From NCBI RefSeq assembly GCF_002812985.1, contig NZ_PGCP01000031.1, forward strand, positions 31,912-95,911: a stretch of 64,000 nt of DNA, given 5' to 3'. The stretch is from Aeromonas lusitana (GTDB taxonomy: Bacteria > Pseudomonadota > Gammaproteobacteria > Enterobacterales > Aeromonadaceae). Below the pieces are notes generated by a model. That model did no database searches. It saw nothing but the letters and a program-made list of their open reading frames with translations, and had not been told where the DNA came from. The position numbers were made by a program, and so were the translations under genes. The stretch's first letter is position 1; each line of letters begins with the position of its first letter. Below, one piece after another: positions 1-9,233 of the stretch.

Positions 1-8
1 ATTGGCAT
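1..8 (-). CDS. nhaB: Probable start of Na+/H+ antiporter NhaB (runs off the window)
   Basis: Only the first codons are present. On the minus strand an ATG at position 8 reads Met-Pro and then leaves the window, preceded by a purine-rich stretch (GAGAAGAA) at ribosome-binding distance. The call rests on synteny: nhaB is divergent from fadR in enterobacteria and vibrios, and vibrio-type NhaB proteins begin Met-Pro-Ile. NhaB is an inner-membrane sodium/proton antiporter. Eight bases cannot prove a gene, so this is mainly inference. Confidence 0.35.
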
Positions 9-888
9 AATGGTTCTTCTCTGTTCTGTTGTTGATATCTGCGTCTGTGCAGTCGAGTCAAGCTGACCCGAGCATCCGGATATTCACCTTTATCAAATTG
101 ATTGCACATGATTTTAATCAAGGGAGCGCTAACTATAAATAACGCTGCGGTGCTTGCCCAGACGTGTGCTCTATTTATCGCCCTAATGGGGTGTTGGTTG
201 GCTCTCTGATGCCGGATCTGACATCCAGGGTGTAACGGGAAACCCATCAATCGACGCCTGCCACCCCTGAGACTCTGCTCTTTTGCCTTGCAAGAGTAGC
301 GTCATCCCTCCACCTGATAGCAAGCCGCCGGCTGCCGCATTCTGCAAACTGGCTAATAAATGGCCACATAGGCTCGTTCTTGTCGGAACTGAGTCGAAAG
401 GCGGTGAGACTCTCACCTTGCTCGCGCCCAGCCGTGATGGTGGTTGATAGACGGGAATCGACGCGATCAGCCTGGTTGCCAGCGAGAGAGGTGACTGGGT
501 TTCATCGGGTTAGCCTCCTTGGGTGTGTAAACGAGAGGCCATGGTATCGCACCCAACCTGGCTGATAATCCGCCTTCCATCCTCAACACTGTCTCGTTTT
601 TCAAAACAATATAGAAAGGGTCGTTTCGTACAACATGGTAATGATTACCTGCCAAGCAGGTGTCGGATGGGATATGGGGGATGGGCCGGGCGGCGTCAAG
701 CCAGTGGTAGCGCTTTCTCATCATGGAGCGAGGGCAGGGGGTAGACGGATGCCAATTGAATAGCAATAAACATATTTTTAACAAAAAGTTCGGGTTTATG
801 TGAGCAGAGGACTGACCTTCTGCTTGCCAGCATGGTCGGCTTTGCTATTATTCGTGAGCCTTTTTACGCACTACAACAGAGTCACTAC
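9..888. other. Long spacer upstream of fadR with no supported gene
   Basis: About 880 bases lie between the probable nhaB start and fadR. Short open frames exist on both strands, but none has a convincing ribosome-binding site or a recognisable protein. The first 200 and last 100 bases are AT-rich and probably hold the nhaB and fadR promoters. The middle has coding-like base composition but resembles nothing I know. It could hold a decayed gene or long leaders. Confidence 0.5.
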
Positions 889-1602
889 ATGGTCATAAAA
901 GCGCAGAGCCCAGCCGGGTTTGCCGAGGAATACATCATCGAGTCCATCTGGAACAATCGCTTTCCTCCTGGATCCATTCTGCCGGCGGAGCGCGAACTGT
1001 CCGAACTGATTGGCGTGACTCGCACCACCTTGCGCGAAGTGCTGCAGCGTCTTGCCCGTGATGGCTGGCTCACCATCCAGCATGGCAAACCGACCAAGGT
1101 CAACAATTTCTGGGAAACCTCAGGCCTCAACATCCTGGAAACCCTGGCTCGTCTCGATCAGGACAAGGTACCGGATCTGGTGGCCCAGCTGCTGTCGGCG
1201 CGCACCAACATCTGCACCATCTTCATCCGTGGCGCGATCCGCAACAACCCGGAACAGGCCGCCGAGATCCTGCGTGGCGCCGATGGGGTGGAAAACTCCC
1301 CGGAAGCCTATGCCGAGTTCGATTATCGTCTGCATCATCAGCTGTCGTTTGCCTCCGGAAATCCTATCTACGCCTTGATCCTCAACGGTTTCAAAGGTTT
1401 GTATAGCCGAGTCGGGCGTTATTACTTCTCCGACAAGCAGGCCCGTGAAACGGCTGATGCCTATTACAAAACCCTGCTGGGGTTGGCCGAGACCAAGAAT
1501 CACGAAGCCGTGTTCATGACGGTACGTCAGTACGGTATCGAGTCGGGTAAACTGTGGACCCGTCTGCGCCAGGATATGCCGAGCAACCTGTGCGATAACT
1601 GA
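889..1602 (+). CDS. fadR: Fatty acid metabolism regulator FadR
   Basis: A 237-residue GntR-family regulator. In E. coli it represses fad beta-oxidation genes, activates fabA/fabB, and is released from DNA by long-chain acyl-CoA. The N-terminal winged helix (about residues 1-75, containing [20 protein letters not shown]) is almost identical to E. coli FadR. The C-terminal acyl-CoA-binding domain has diverged but keeps FASGNPIY and the LILNG..GLY segment. The ATG at 889 is chosen because it gives the conserved [15 protein letters not shown] start; the frame stays open 19 codons upstream. It is convergent with ycgB across a shared terminator, as in E. coli. Functionally it links to the PHA genes near 40 kb, which also draw on beta-oxidation. 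Confidence 0.96.
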   Translation: MVIKAQSPAGFAEEYIIESIWNNRFPPGSILPAERELSELIGVTRTTLREVLQRLARDGWLTIQHGKPTKVNNFWETSGLNILETLARLDQDKVPDLVAQLLSARTNICTIFIRGAIRNNPEQAAEILRGADGVENSPEAYAEFDYRLHHQLSFASGNPIYALILNGFKGLYSRVGRYYFSDKQARETADAYYKTLLGLAETKNHEAVFMTVRQYGIESGKLWTRLRQDMPSNLCDN

Positions 1603-1615
1603 TTGTATTAAAATA

Positions 1616-1643
1616 AAAAAACGCGCCAGATGGCGCGTTTTTT
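1616..1643. terminator. Bidirectional terminator between fadR and ycgB
   Basis: The stem ACGCGCC / GGCGCGT (1621-1638, loop AGAT) is followed by a T run on the plus strand and preceded by an A run, so it can end both fadR and the convergent ycgB transcript. Confidence 0.85.
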
Positions 1644-1662
1644 TATGCTTAGGGTTTGTCCG

Positions 1663-3183
1663 TCAGGTCACGCTCTTGCGATCCGGGCAGCGCCCTATGA
1701 TGTCGGCAGGCAGCTCTCCGTTGTCCTGCTCCAGCACCACGTCAAACCCCCACAGCTGGTGCAGGTGCTTGAGCACCTCGTGGCGCGACTCGCCAAGGGG
1801 GATCCGGTTGTGGGGCACATAGCGCAGGGTCAGGGATCTGTCCCCCTTCACCGCCACGTTGTACACCTGAATGTTGGGCTCCAGGTTGCTCAGGTTGTAC
1901 TGGGCGGACAGGGTATTGCGCACCAGCCGGTAGCCCTCCTCATTGTGGATGGCCGAGACCTTGAGGTAGTTCTTCAGATCGTCGTCGTCGATGGCAAACA
2001 GCTTCATGTCCCGCATCACCTTGGGACTCAGGAACTGACTGATGAAGCTCTCGTCCTTGAAGTTCTGCATAGCGAAGTGCAGGGTATCGACCCAGTTGGT
2101 ACCGGCATAGTCCGGGAACCAGTATCTGTCCTCCTCGGTGGGGTGCTCACAGATGCGCCGCAGGTCGGTGAACATGGCAAACCCCAGGGCATAGGGGTTG
2201 ATGCCCGAGTAGTAGCGGCTGTTGTAGGGGGGCTGATACACCACGTTGGTGTGGCTGTGCAGCACCTCTATCATGAATCTGTCGCTGATCTTCCCCTCGT
2301 CATACAGATGATTGAGGATGGTGTAGTGCCAGAAGGTGGCCCAGCCCTCGTTCATCACCTGGGTCTGCTTCTGCGGGTAGAAGTATTGACTGATTTTCCT
2401 CACTATTCGCACTATTTCACGCTGCCATGGCTCGAGCAGAGGCGCATTTTTCTCTATGAAATAGAGGATGTTTTCCTGGGGCTCCGGCGGATAGCGTCTG
2501 TCCTCGACGCCGGAGGCCTTGTGCTGCTTGGGCAGAGTGCGCCAGAGCTCGTTGACCTGGGTTTGCAGGTAATCTTCCCGTGCCTTCTGGCGCCGTTTCT
2601 CCTCGGCGAGCGAGATCTTCTGGGGCCGTTTGTAGCGATCCACCCCGAAGTTCATCAGGGCGTGACAGGAGTCGATCAGCCGCTCGACCGCGTCTATGCC
2701 GTGTTTCTCTTCACACTCCGTGATGTAGTTCTTGGCAAAGAGCAGGTAGTCGATGATGGAGGAGGCGTCGCTCCAGGCCTTGAACAGGTAGTTGTTCTTG
2801 AAAAAGGAGTTGTGGCCATAGCAGGCGTGGGCCATCACCAAGGCCTGCATCGGCATGGTGTTCTCCTCCATCAGGTAGGCGATGCAGGGATCCGAGTTGA
2901 TGACGATCTCGTACGCCAGTCCCATCTGGCCGCGCTTGTAGTTGCGCTCGGTATGGATGAAGCGCTTGCCAAATGACCAGTGCTGGTAGCCGATGGGCAT
3001 GCCCACGCTGGAGTAGGCATCCATCATCTGCTCGGCTGTGATGACCTCGATTTGGTTGGGGTAGGTATCCAGTCGATAGGATTTGGCGACCCGGGCAATC
3101 TCCTGGTGATAGGTTTCCAGCAGATCGAAGTTCCAGTCAGGACCATCGTCCAGCGGCGCTATTTTTCTCGCAGTTTCTACCAT
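1663..3183 (-). CDS. ycgB: SpoVR family protein YcgB
   Basis: A 506-residue cytoplasmic protein of the SpoVR/YcgB family, full length for the family. Its biochemical role is not established; the name comes from a Bacillus protein involved in spore cortex formation, although Aeromonas does not sporulate. Family features include the YQHWSFGKRF segment, HACYGHNSFFKNNYLF, and a NEGWATFWHYTILNHLYDEG stretch with conserved histidines that looks metal-binding. It is the last gene of yeaG-yeaH-ycgB, only 10 bases after yeaH, so the three are almost certainly co-transcribed. In E. coli ycgB is separate from yeaGH but likewise lies beside fadR. Confidence 0.93.
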   Translation of the reverse strand: MVETARKIAPLDDGPDWNFDLLETYHQEIARVAKSYRLDTYPNQIEVITAEQMMDAYSSVGMPIGYQHWSFGKRFIHTERNYKRGQMGLAYEIVINSDPCIAYLMEENTMPMQALVMAHACYGHNSFFKNNYLFKAWSDASSIIDYLLFAKNYITECEEKHGIDAVERLIDSCHALMNFGVDRYKRPQKISLAEEKRRQKAREDYLQTQVNELWRTLPKQHKASGVEDRRYPPEPQENILYFIEKNAPLLEPWQREIVRIVRKISQYFYPQKQTQVMNEGWATFWHYTILNHLYDEGKISDRFMIEVLHSHTNVVYQPPYNSRYYSGINPYALGFAMFTDLRRICEHPTEEDRYWFPDYAGTNWVDTLHFAMQNFKDESFISQFLSPKVMRDMKLFAIDDDDLKNYLKVSAIHNEEGYRLVRNTLSAQYNLSNLEPNIQVYNVAVKGDRSLTLRYVPHNRIPLGESRHEVLKHLHQLWGFDVVLEQDNGELPADIIGRCPDRKSVT

Positions 3184-3193
3184 GTGTGATCCC

Positions 3194-4465
3194 TCAAGCC
3201 GCTTGCTTCTTGAACAACTCCCGGAAGACCGGATAGATGTCCTCTACCTTGCGAATGTGCTCCATCGCGAAGTGGGGGAACTGGCCGGCCACCGACTCGT
3301 ATTCGTGCCACAGGGTCTGGTGGGCGCGGGTGGTGATCTCGATATAGGAGTAGTAACGCACTCGCGGCATGATGTCGCGCATCAGGATCTCCCGGCACTG
3401 GGGCGAGTCATCCGCCCAGTTATCCCCATCCGAGGCTTGCGCCGCATAGATGTTCCACTGATTGGCGGGGTAACGCTCGTTGATGATGTCGTTCATCATC
3501 TTGAGGGCGCTGGAGACTATGGTGCCGCCGGTTTCCTGGGAGTAGAAGAACTCGTGTTCGTCCACCTCTTTGGCCTGGGTGTGATGGCGAATGTAGACCA
3601 CCTCCACATTCTTGTAGGTGCGGCTCAGGAACAGGTAGAGCAGGATATAGAAGCGTTTGGCCATCTCCTTGGTGGCCTGATCCATTGAGCCCGACACGTC
3701 CATCAGGCAGAACATCACCGCCTGGCTCGACGGCACCGGCCGTTTGACGAAGTTGTTGAACTTGAGATCGAAGGTGTCGATGAAGGGGACGGCCTCGATG
3801 CGCCGCTTGAGCTCCCTGATTTCCTTCTCAAGCTGTGCCATCTCGGCAAAGTGATCATTGGGCTCACGGGCGAGCAGAGCGAGCCGCTCTTCGAGCTCGC
3901 GCAGCAGACGCTTCTTGCCAGCCTGCAAGGCCATGCGTCTTGCCAGCGAGTTTTGCAAGGATCTCACCACGTTGATGTTGGCGGGCACCCCGTTGGAGGT
4001 GTAGCCCGCCCGGTAGGTTTTCATCTCCATCAGCTGGTTGAGCTGGGTCTTCTGCAAGCGAGGCAGCTCCAGATCTTCAAACAGCAAGTCCAGATATTCA
4101 TCCTTGGAGATTTGGAACACAAAGTCGTCGGCCCCCTCTCCCTGATCCGATGCCTGACCCTCGCCACCGCCTTGACCGCTGCCCCCTCCCTTGGGGCGGT
4201 CAATCTTGTCGCCGGAGACGAACTGATCGTTGCCGGGGTGCACCATCTCCCGCTTGCCGCCTTGCCCCTGATGAAAATGGGGCTCGCCGATGTCCTTGGT
4301 CGGGATGCTGATGCTCTCGCCCTTGTCCACGTCCTGAATGCTGCGCTTGGAGACAGCATCCGAGACCGCTTGTTTGATCTGCTTCTTGTAACGGCGGATG
4401 AAGCGCTGCCGATTGACAGCGCTTTTGTTTTTACCGTTGAGCCTGCGGTCGATAAAATGCGCCAT
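3194..4465 (-). CDS. yeaH: DUF444 / von Willebrand-like protein YeaH
   Basis: A 423-residue protein of the UPF0229/DUF444 family. The N-terminal part is basic with a glycine-rich linker ([12 protein letters not shown], about residues 92-103). The C-terminal half is a von Willebrand A-like domain with the metal-site motif DVSGSM near residue 256 and a later TGGT. It sits between yeaG and ycgB, 24 bases after yeaG. In E. coli YeaH works with the YeaG kinase during prolonged nitrogen starvation; no enzyme activity is known. An adaptor role beside the AAA+ kinase, as in other AAA+/VWA pairs, is inference. Confidence 0.93.
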   Translation of the reverse strand: MAHFIDRRLNGKNKSAVNRQRFIRRYKKQIKQAVSDAVSKRSIQDVDKGESISIPTKDIGEPHFHQGQGGKREMVHPGNDQFVSGDKIDRPKGGGSGQGGGEGQASDQGEGADDFVFQISKDEYLDLLFEDLELPRLQKTQLNQLMEMKTYRAGYTSNGVPANINVVRSLQNSLARRMALQAGKKRLLRELEERLALLAREPNDHFAEMAQLEKEIRELKRRIEAVPFIDTFDLKFNNFVKRPVPSSQAVMFCLMDVSGSMDQATKEMAKRFYILLYLFLSRTYKNVEVVYIRHHTQAKEVDEHEFFYSQETGGTIVSSALKMMNDIINERYPANQWNIYAAQASDGDNWADDSPQCREILMRDIMPRVRYYSYIEITTRAHQTLWHEYESVAGQFPHFAMEHIRKVEDIYPVFRELFKKQAA

Positions 4466-4489
4466 AACTCCCCCTTGAACTGATCAGGG

Positions 4490-6412
4490 TCAGGATGACT
4501 TGCGTACCCTGAGGTACCACTCGGAGAGCAGGCGCACCTGTTTGCGGGTGTAACCTTTCTCCATCATCCGTTCGACAAAGTTATCGTGCTTCTTCTGCTC
4601 CTCGGCTGAGGTTTTGCTGTTGAAGGAGATAACCGGCAGCAGCTCTTCCGTGTTGGAGAACATTTTCTTCTCGATCACGGTGCGCAGCTTCTCGTAACTG
4701 GTCCAGTTGGGGTTACGGCCTGCATTGTTGGCCCGTGCTCGCAGCACGAAGTTGACGATCTCGTTACGGAAATCTTTCGGATTGCTGATCCCCGCCGGTT
4801 TTTCGATCTTCTCCAGCTCGCTGTTCAGCGATGCCCTGTCAAACAGCTGACCGGTTTCCGGGTCACGGTACTCCTGATCCTGGATCCAGAAGTCGGCGTA
4901 GGTGACGTAGCGATCGAAGATGTTCTGCCCGTATTCCGAGTAGGACTCGAGGTAGGCGGTCTGGATCTCCTTGCCGATGAACTCCACGTAGCGCGGGGTC
5001 AGATAGCCCTTGATGAACTCCAGATAGCGATCGTGCAGCTCCTGCGGGAACTGTTCCCGCTCGATTTGCTGCTCCAGCACATAGAAGAGATGGACCGGGT
5101 TGGCCGCCACTTCCGCATGATCGAAGTTGAACACCCGGGAGAGGATCTTGAACGCGAAGCGGGTCGACAGGCCATTCATGCCCTCGTCCACACCGGCGTA
5201 GTCGCGGTACTCCTGATAGCTCTTGGCCTTGGGATCTGTATCTTTGAGGCTCTCGCCATCATAGACCCGCATCTTGGAGTAGAGGCTGGAGTTTTCTGGC
5301 TCTTTCAGGCGAGAGAGGACGGAGAACTGACCCAGCAGCTCCAGGGTACCCGGGGCACACTTGGCATCGGTCAGTTCGCTGTTGAACAGCAGTTTTTCAT
5401 AGATCTTCACCTCTTCCGAGACTCGCAGGCAGTAGGGCACCTTGACGATGTAGACCCGGTCGAGGAAGGCCTCGTTGTTCTTGTTGTTGCGGAACTGCTG
5501 CCACTCGGACTCGTTGGAGTGAGCCAGCAGTATGCCGTCGAAGGGGAGGGCGGAGAGGCCTTCTGTGCCGTTGTAGTTGCCCTCCTGTGTCGCAGTCAGC
5601 AAGGGGTGTAGCACCTTGATGGGGGCTTTGAACATCTCCACGAATTCCATCATCCCCTGGTTTGCCTTACAGAGAGCCCCCGAGTAGGAGTAAGCATCGG
5701 CATCATCCTGGGCGTAATGCTCCAGCATGCGGATGTCGACCTTGCCGACCAGGGAGGAGATGTCCTGGTTGTTGTCATCGCCGGGCTCCGTCTTGGCGAT
5801 GGCGATCTGATCCAAAATGGAGGGATTGACCTTCTCCACCTTGAACTTGGTGATGTCGCCGCCAAACTCGTGCAGGCGTTTGGCCGCCCAGGGGGACATG
5901 ATGGGACGCAGGTAGCGGCGCGGGATGCCGTACTCTTTTTCCAGGATCTCGCCATCTTCCTCGATGTCGAACAGGCAGAAGGGGTGATCGTTGACCGGCG
6001 AGCCCTTGATACGATAGATAGGCACCTTCTGCATCAAAGACTTGAGTTTCTCAGCCAAGGAGGACTTGCCGCCGCCGACAGGACCCAGCAGATAGAGGAT
6101 CTGTTTCTTCTCTTCCAGCCCCTGGGCCGAGTGTTTGAGGTAGGAGACTATCTGTTCGATGGCCTCTTCCATGCCGTAAAAGTCTTTGAAGGCGGGATAG
6201 CGTGCGACGACGCGGTTGGAAAACAGGCGGCTGAGGCGCGGATTGACCGAGGTGTCGATCATTTCCGGTTCGCCGATGGCAACCAGCAGTCGTTCGGCGG
6301 CGGAGGCGTAGCAGGATTTGTCCTGTTTGCACATATCCAGGAACTCCTGAATGCTGTACTCCTCCTCTCTGGCTTTCTCATACCGCTGTTGATAGTGCTC
6401 GAAGATGCCCAT
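4490..6412 (-). CDS. yeaG: PrkA-type AAA+ serine protein kinase YeaG
   Basis: A 640-residue member of the PrkA family, with an N-terminal AAA+ domain and a C-terminal kinase-like region. The Walker A motif is GPVGGGKSS near residue 110. In E. coli YeaG is RpoS-dependent, is induced by nitrogen starvation, and affects metabolic adaptation. The start is supported by GAGGGC eight bases upstream. It is first gene of the yeaG-yeaH-ycgB operon, so the operon promoter should lie in 6413-6800; no clear sigma-70 hexamers are visible next to the start, which would suit a stress sigma factor, though that is inference. Confidence 0.94.
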   Translation of the reverse strand: MGIFEHYQQRYEKAREEEYSIQEFLDMCKQDKSCYASAAERLLVAIGEPEMIDTSVNPRLSRLFSNRVVARYPAFKDFYGMEEAIEQIVSYLKHSAQGLEEKKQILYLLGPVGGGKSSLAEKLKSLMQKVPIYRIKGSPVNDHPFCLFDIEEDGEILEKEYGIPRRYLRPIMSPWAAKRLHEFGGDITKFKVEKVNPSILDQIAIAKTEPGDDNNQDISSLVGKVDIRMLEHYAQDDADAYSYSGALCKANQGMMEFVEMFKAPIKVLHPLLTATQEGNYNGTEGLSALPFDGILLAHSNESEWQQFRNNKNNEAFLDRVYIVKVPYCLRVSEEVKIYEKLLFNSELTDAKCAPGTLELLGQFSVLSRLKEPENSSLYSKMRVYDGESLKDTDPKAKSYQEYRDYAGVDEGMNGLSTRFAFKILSRVFNFDHAEVAANPVHLFYVLEQQIEREQFPQELHDRYLEFIKGYLTPRYVEFIGKEIQTAYLESYSEYGQNIFDRYVTYADFWIQDQEYRDPETGQLFDRASLNSELEKIEKPAGISNPKDFRNEIVNFVLRARANNAGRNPNWTSYEKLRTVIEKKMFSNTEELLPVISFNSKTSAEEQKKHDNFVERMMEKGYTRKQVRLLSEWYLRVRKSS

Positions 6413-6756
6413 AACTTAGCCCTCGGTATAGTCGCTTACCCTGAAAAAGAGTGGATCACTACTTTTGTTCTGTTTACCTCTTAAGCCTAGTCAACAGCCC
6501 CCAGTAATCCATCAACATCATTGGTTTAAGTTTGCAAGGGAGCTTCCCGATCCGGTTACGGGAAGAGGCAGCCAGTGATGTCTCTATGTTACTGACTGTT
6601 AAATTATTTCTGCCATGACAGTGATGCAAATGTCAAAGACATAAAAAATAAATGTTTGTGTGGCAGACGCAGAAAACCGATGCAGTTTCGTTTTGCGCAG
6701 CCCAAGTGCAGGCAGGGCAAGGGCGGGAGAGGACGAAGGGTAAAATGACGTGCCGT

Positions 6757-6770
6757 TTACGTTAACGTAA
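6757..6770. promoter_or_regulatory. Perfect 14-bp palindrome upstream of candidate sRNA promoter
   Basis: TTACGTTAACGTAA is a perfect inverted repeat centred about 46 bases upstream of the TTGACG box at 6807. Its shape and position suit a dimeric activator or repressor site. I cannot name the regulator from sequence. Confidence 0.5.
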
Positions 6771-6806
6771 CGTATGTTGTTTGGTGTTCAAGCTCTAATT
6801 TTTACA

Positions 6807-6835
6807 TTGACGCTACATTCTGGCTGCACTAGATT
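6807..6835 (+). promoter_or_regulatory. Sigma-70-type promoter of candidate sRNA
   Basis: TTGACG (6807-6812) and TAGATT (6830-6835) are separated by exactly 17 bases. Transcription would begin near 6842. No gene follows in this direction before the terminator at 6924-6954. Confidence 0.65.
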
Positions 6836-6841
6836 GGCCCT

Positions 6842-6954
6842 GTGTCGAGCAGTCATCGCTTTAGCAAGAGAGTGGGTGGTTGTGCAGATACTAAGCTCTG
6901 TTTAAGCACGTTTCCGTTGGCTTGACCCTCGCATCCGCGAGGGTCTTATTTTTT
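6842..6954 (+). ncRNA. Candidate small RNA of about 113 nt
   Basis: The interval lies between a good sigma-70 promoter and a strong intrinsic terminator and holds no convincing gene. A GTG-initiated frame of 27 codons starts at 6842 but has no ribosome-binding site. It does not resemble Spot 42, RyhB, GcvB, ArcZ, FnrS, CsrB or Qrr RNAs as I know them. It runs towards the 3' end of the convergent RecQ-family gene, and its terminator lacks a T run on the minus strand, so the terminator belongs to this transcript. Function unknown; a trans-acting base-pairing RNA is inference. Confidence 0.5.
6924..6954 (+). terminator. Intrinsic terminator of candidate sRNA
   Basis: Nine-base-pair stem GACCCTCGC / GCGAGGGTC with loop ATCC, followed by TTATTTTTT on the plus strand only. 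Confidence 0.85.
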
Positions 6955-6972
6955 GGGGTCCGGCAAAAACCG

Positions 6973-8895
6973 TTAGGGGATAGGAGGGTAGGCGCGAGAT
7001 ACCGCCGCCAACACCTCGGCGAACGGATGTGCCGCCAACTGGCCAAAGCCCGCCAGATTCTTTGCCTTGACCCTGGTGGTCAAGGGGGTGGCGATGCCAC
7101 ACAGGAAACGGGTCAGGATGCGGGGCTCCTGGCTATGGCACAGGGCCACCAGGGGATCACACCAGGCACGCAGTCCCTGTTCGTTGGGCAGGGCTGGGGC
7201 CGGTAGCGATGGCAGGATGGCAACTTCGCCCCGGCAGACGGAGCAGTGCCCGCACTGGCTCGGCGCCTGCTTATCGGCGAAGTAGCTGGCCAGCTCATGG
7301 CTCAGGCAGTTGCTCGAGGTAAAGAAGTTGAGCAGGGCCTGCAACCTTGCCAGTTCACTCTGCTCTTTTTGCTCGAACAGGGCGTGCAGCTGGGTCGCCA
7401 GCGCTGCCACATCTAGGTCTTGACGCAATACCCGATACACCTCCGTCATCTGCTTGCTCTCGAGTTCAATCCAGCCCTGCTGTTGCAGATAGTCCAGCGC
7501 CGCGGCGGCGCGGTGCCTCTCTCCCTGATAACCCTGCCAGAGTGCATCGAAATCCATGGTGCACCAGCTGCGAGCCTGGGGGGCACAGGCAAACAGCTGC
7601 TCCAGGAACTGGCGCCGATCAGGATTGAAACGCGCCAGGATCTCCTGTTTATCCAGCACGAACTTGAAGCGATATTCGGCGAAATAGCTGTAGGCCGGCG
7701 CTATCACGCCCGCCATCTCCAGATAGACCAGCAGGGTCTTGAGGGGCAGCTGGCGAATGTTGGTGTCATTGGAGAGGCGCAGCAGGCCAAACTCCCACTC
7801 GGTGCCGCTTTGTTGCACCGTCTCGAGCAAGGCCAGGATGGCGGCCTTGTCCGGCGTATCCCCGTAGACGAAGTTTTCGAGCACTGGCAGCTGGGCCCGG
7901 CTGGCCAGCACCAGGCAGCGGGAGGGTTGGCCATCACGTCCGGCGCGGCCTATCTCCTGGCTGTAGTTCTCGATGGATTTGGGCAAGTCGTAGTGGATCA
8001 CCCGGCGGATATCGGCCTTGTCGATACCCATGCCAAAGGCGATGGTGGCGACGATGCAATCGAGCCGGCCCGCCATGAAGTCGTGCTGGATCTGGCTGCG
8101 CAGGGTCGAGTCCAGCCCGGCGTGATAGGCGCAGGCCCGGATCCCTGCCCGTTGCAGGTGTTCGGCGCACTGCTGCGCCGTGTGTTGCAGGGTGACATAG
8201 ACGATGGTCGGCGCCGCGGGGTCGCGTTGCATCTCCTTTTGCAGCCAGGTATCGCGGGCGCTGCCGGCCAGGGGGACGACGGCGAGATCCAGGTTGGCGC
8301 GATAAAAGCCGGTGACCACCAGATCCTCTTTATCGATGCCGAACTTGGCCTGCATGTCTGCCATGACCGCCGGGGTGGCGGTTGCGGTGAGCAGCAGCAC
8401 CTGGGGGATAGCGAGCTCGCGGCGATGGCTCGGCAGCTTCAAATAGTCCGGGCGAAAGTTGTGACCCCACTCCGAGATGCAGTGCGCCTCATCTACGACC
8501 AGCAGGGAGAGCGGCACCCCGGCGATAAAGCGGCGAAAACGCTCGTTCTTCAACCGCTCCACCGAGATCATCAGGATCTTGAGTTGGCCATCGCTGGCTT
8601 GCTGCATCACCCGTCGGCTCTCCTCCGGTGTCAGGCTCGAATCCAGGGTCGCTGCGGCTATGCCCTTGCTTTTCAGGAAGGCGAGCTGATCGTGCATCAG
8701 GGCTATGAGGGGGGAGATCACCAGGGTCAGATGGGGCAAGGCAAGGGCAGGTAACTGATAGCAGAGGGACTTGCCGGCGCCGGTCGGGAAGATGGCCGCC
8801 GCACTCTTGCCTGCGAGCAAGCGGCTGATCACCGCCTCCTGGCCGGGTCTTAACCGATCGAATCCGAAGTGACGGGTCAATAGAGAGGGGATCAT
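6973..8895 (-). CDS. RecQ-family ATP-dependent DNA helicase (no HRDC domain)
   Basis: A 640-residue superfamily 2 helicase acting 3'-5' on DNA in recombination and repair. Visible motifs are GAGKS (motif I, near residue 45), VVDEAHCISEWGHNFRPDY (motif II plus the RecQ aromatic-rich loop), LLTATATP (III) and QEIGRAGRDGQ (VI). A zinc-binding set (NCLSHEL ... QCGHCSVC) lies near residues 535-570. The C-terminus is not a recognisable HRDC domain, so this is probably a RecQ paralogue rather than canonical RecQ. The start at 8895 has GGAG upstream; the longer frame to 9105 adds sequence atypical of a helicase N-terminus. Confidence 0.85.
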   Translation of the reverse strand: MIPSLLTRHFGFDRLRPGQEAVISRLLAGKSAAAIFPTGAGKSLCYQLPALALPHLTLVISPLIALMHDQLAFLKSKGIAAATLDSSLTPEESRRVMQQASDGQLKILMISVERLKNERFRRFIAGVPLSLLVVDEAHCISEWGHNFRPDYLKLPSHRRELAIPQVLLLTATATPAVMADMQAKFGIDKEDLVVTGFYRANLDLAVVPLAGSARDTWLQKEMQRDPAAPTIVYVTLQHTAQQCAEHLQRAGIRACAYHAGLDSTLRSQIQHDFMAGRLDCIVATIAFGMGIDKADIRRVIHYDLPKSIENYSQEIGRAGRDGQPSRCLVLASRAQLPVLENFVYGDTPDKAAILALLETVQQSGTEWEFGLLRLSNDTNIRQLPLKTLLVYLEMAGVIAPAYSYFAEYRFKFVLDKQEILARFNPDRRQFLEQLFACAPQARSWCTMDFDALWQGYQGERHRAAAALDYLQQQGWIELESKQMTEVYRVLRQDLDVAALATQLHALFEQKEQSELARLQALLNFFTSSNCLSHELASYFADKQAPSQCGHCSVCRGEVAILPSLPAPALPNEQGLRAWCDPLVALCHSQEPRILTRFLCGIATPLTTRVKAKNLAGFGQLAAHPFAEVLAAVSRAYPPIP

Positions 8896-9233
8896 GGCAA
8901 GGCTCCAGCACAGACAAAAGAGCGGCATGATACCACTGTTGGGGCCGCCCGGCCGATGATCGGACTGGAATGGCGACATTTTGACCGTGGTTGATATTGT
9001 GTTATCACATTGTTGTAGATTTTTTGTGAGGTAACCCTGATATTTTTCAGTGATTAAGTGGAAAAAAACGGTGGCAGATGGGATATTCCTTGTCCGCAGC
9101 GCCATGGGTTTTGGACAGATCCAGAAGAAGATTTGCCAACCGTGTTCACCGTCGATGTGCCGGTGTCACGACGTGTGGCTAGCTGCCCACAGGACTAATG
9201 ATTCACGCACCCAGGGTGCACAGGGACTATTTG
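8896..9233. promoter_or_regulatory. Divergent intergenic region between helicase gene and sstT
   Basis: 338 bases hold the promoters of both neighbours. An AT-rich core at about 8975-9060 contains the small inverted repeat TGTG-TTAT-CACA (8998-9009). It is shorter than a CRP site, so I assign no regulator. No small gene is supported. Confidence 0.4.

Noticed and set aside
1630..2976. Long plus-strand frame opposite ycgB
   Set aside because: Shadow of the strongly conserved minus-strand gene in GC-rich DNA; protein is valine/leucine/histidine-rich with no family match.
6842..6925. 27-codon GTG-initiated frame inside the candidate sRNA
   Set aside because: Would be leaderless with no ribosome-binding site, and the product has no protein-like features. 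RNA is the simpler reading.
8998..9009. CRP site upstream of sstT
   Set aside because: TGTG-TTAT-CACA has a four-base centre, while CRP needs TGTGA-N6-TCACA; spacing is wrong.
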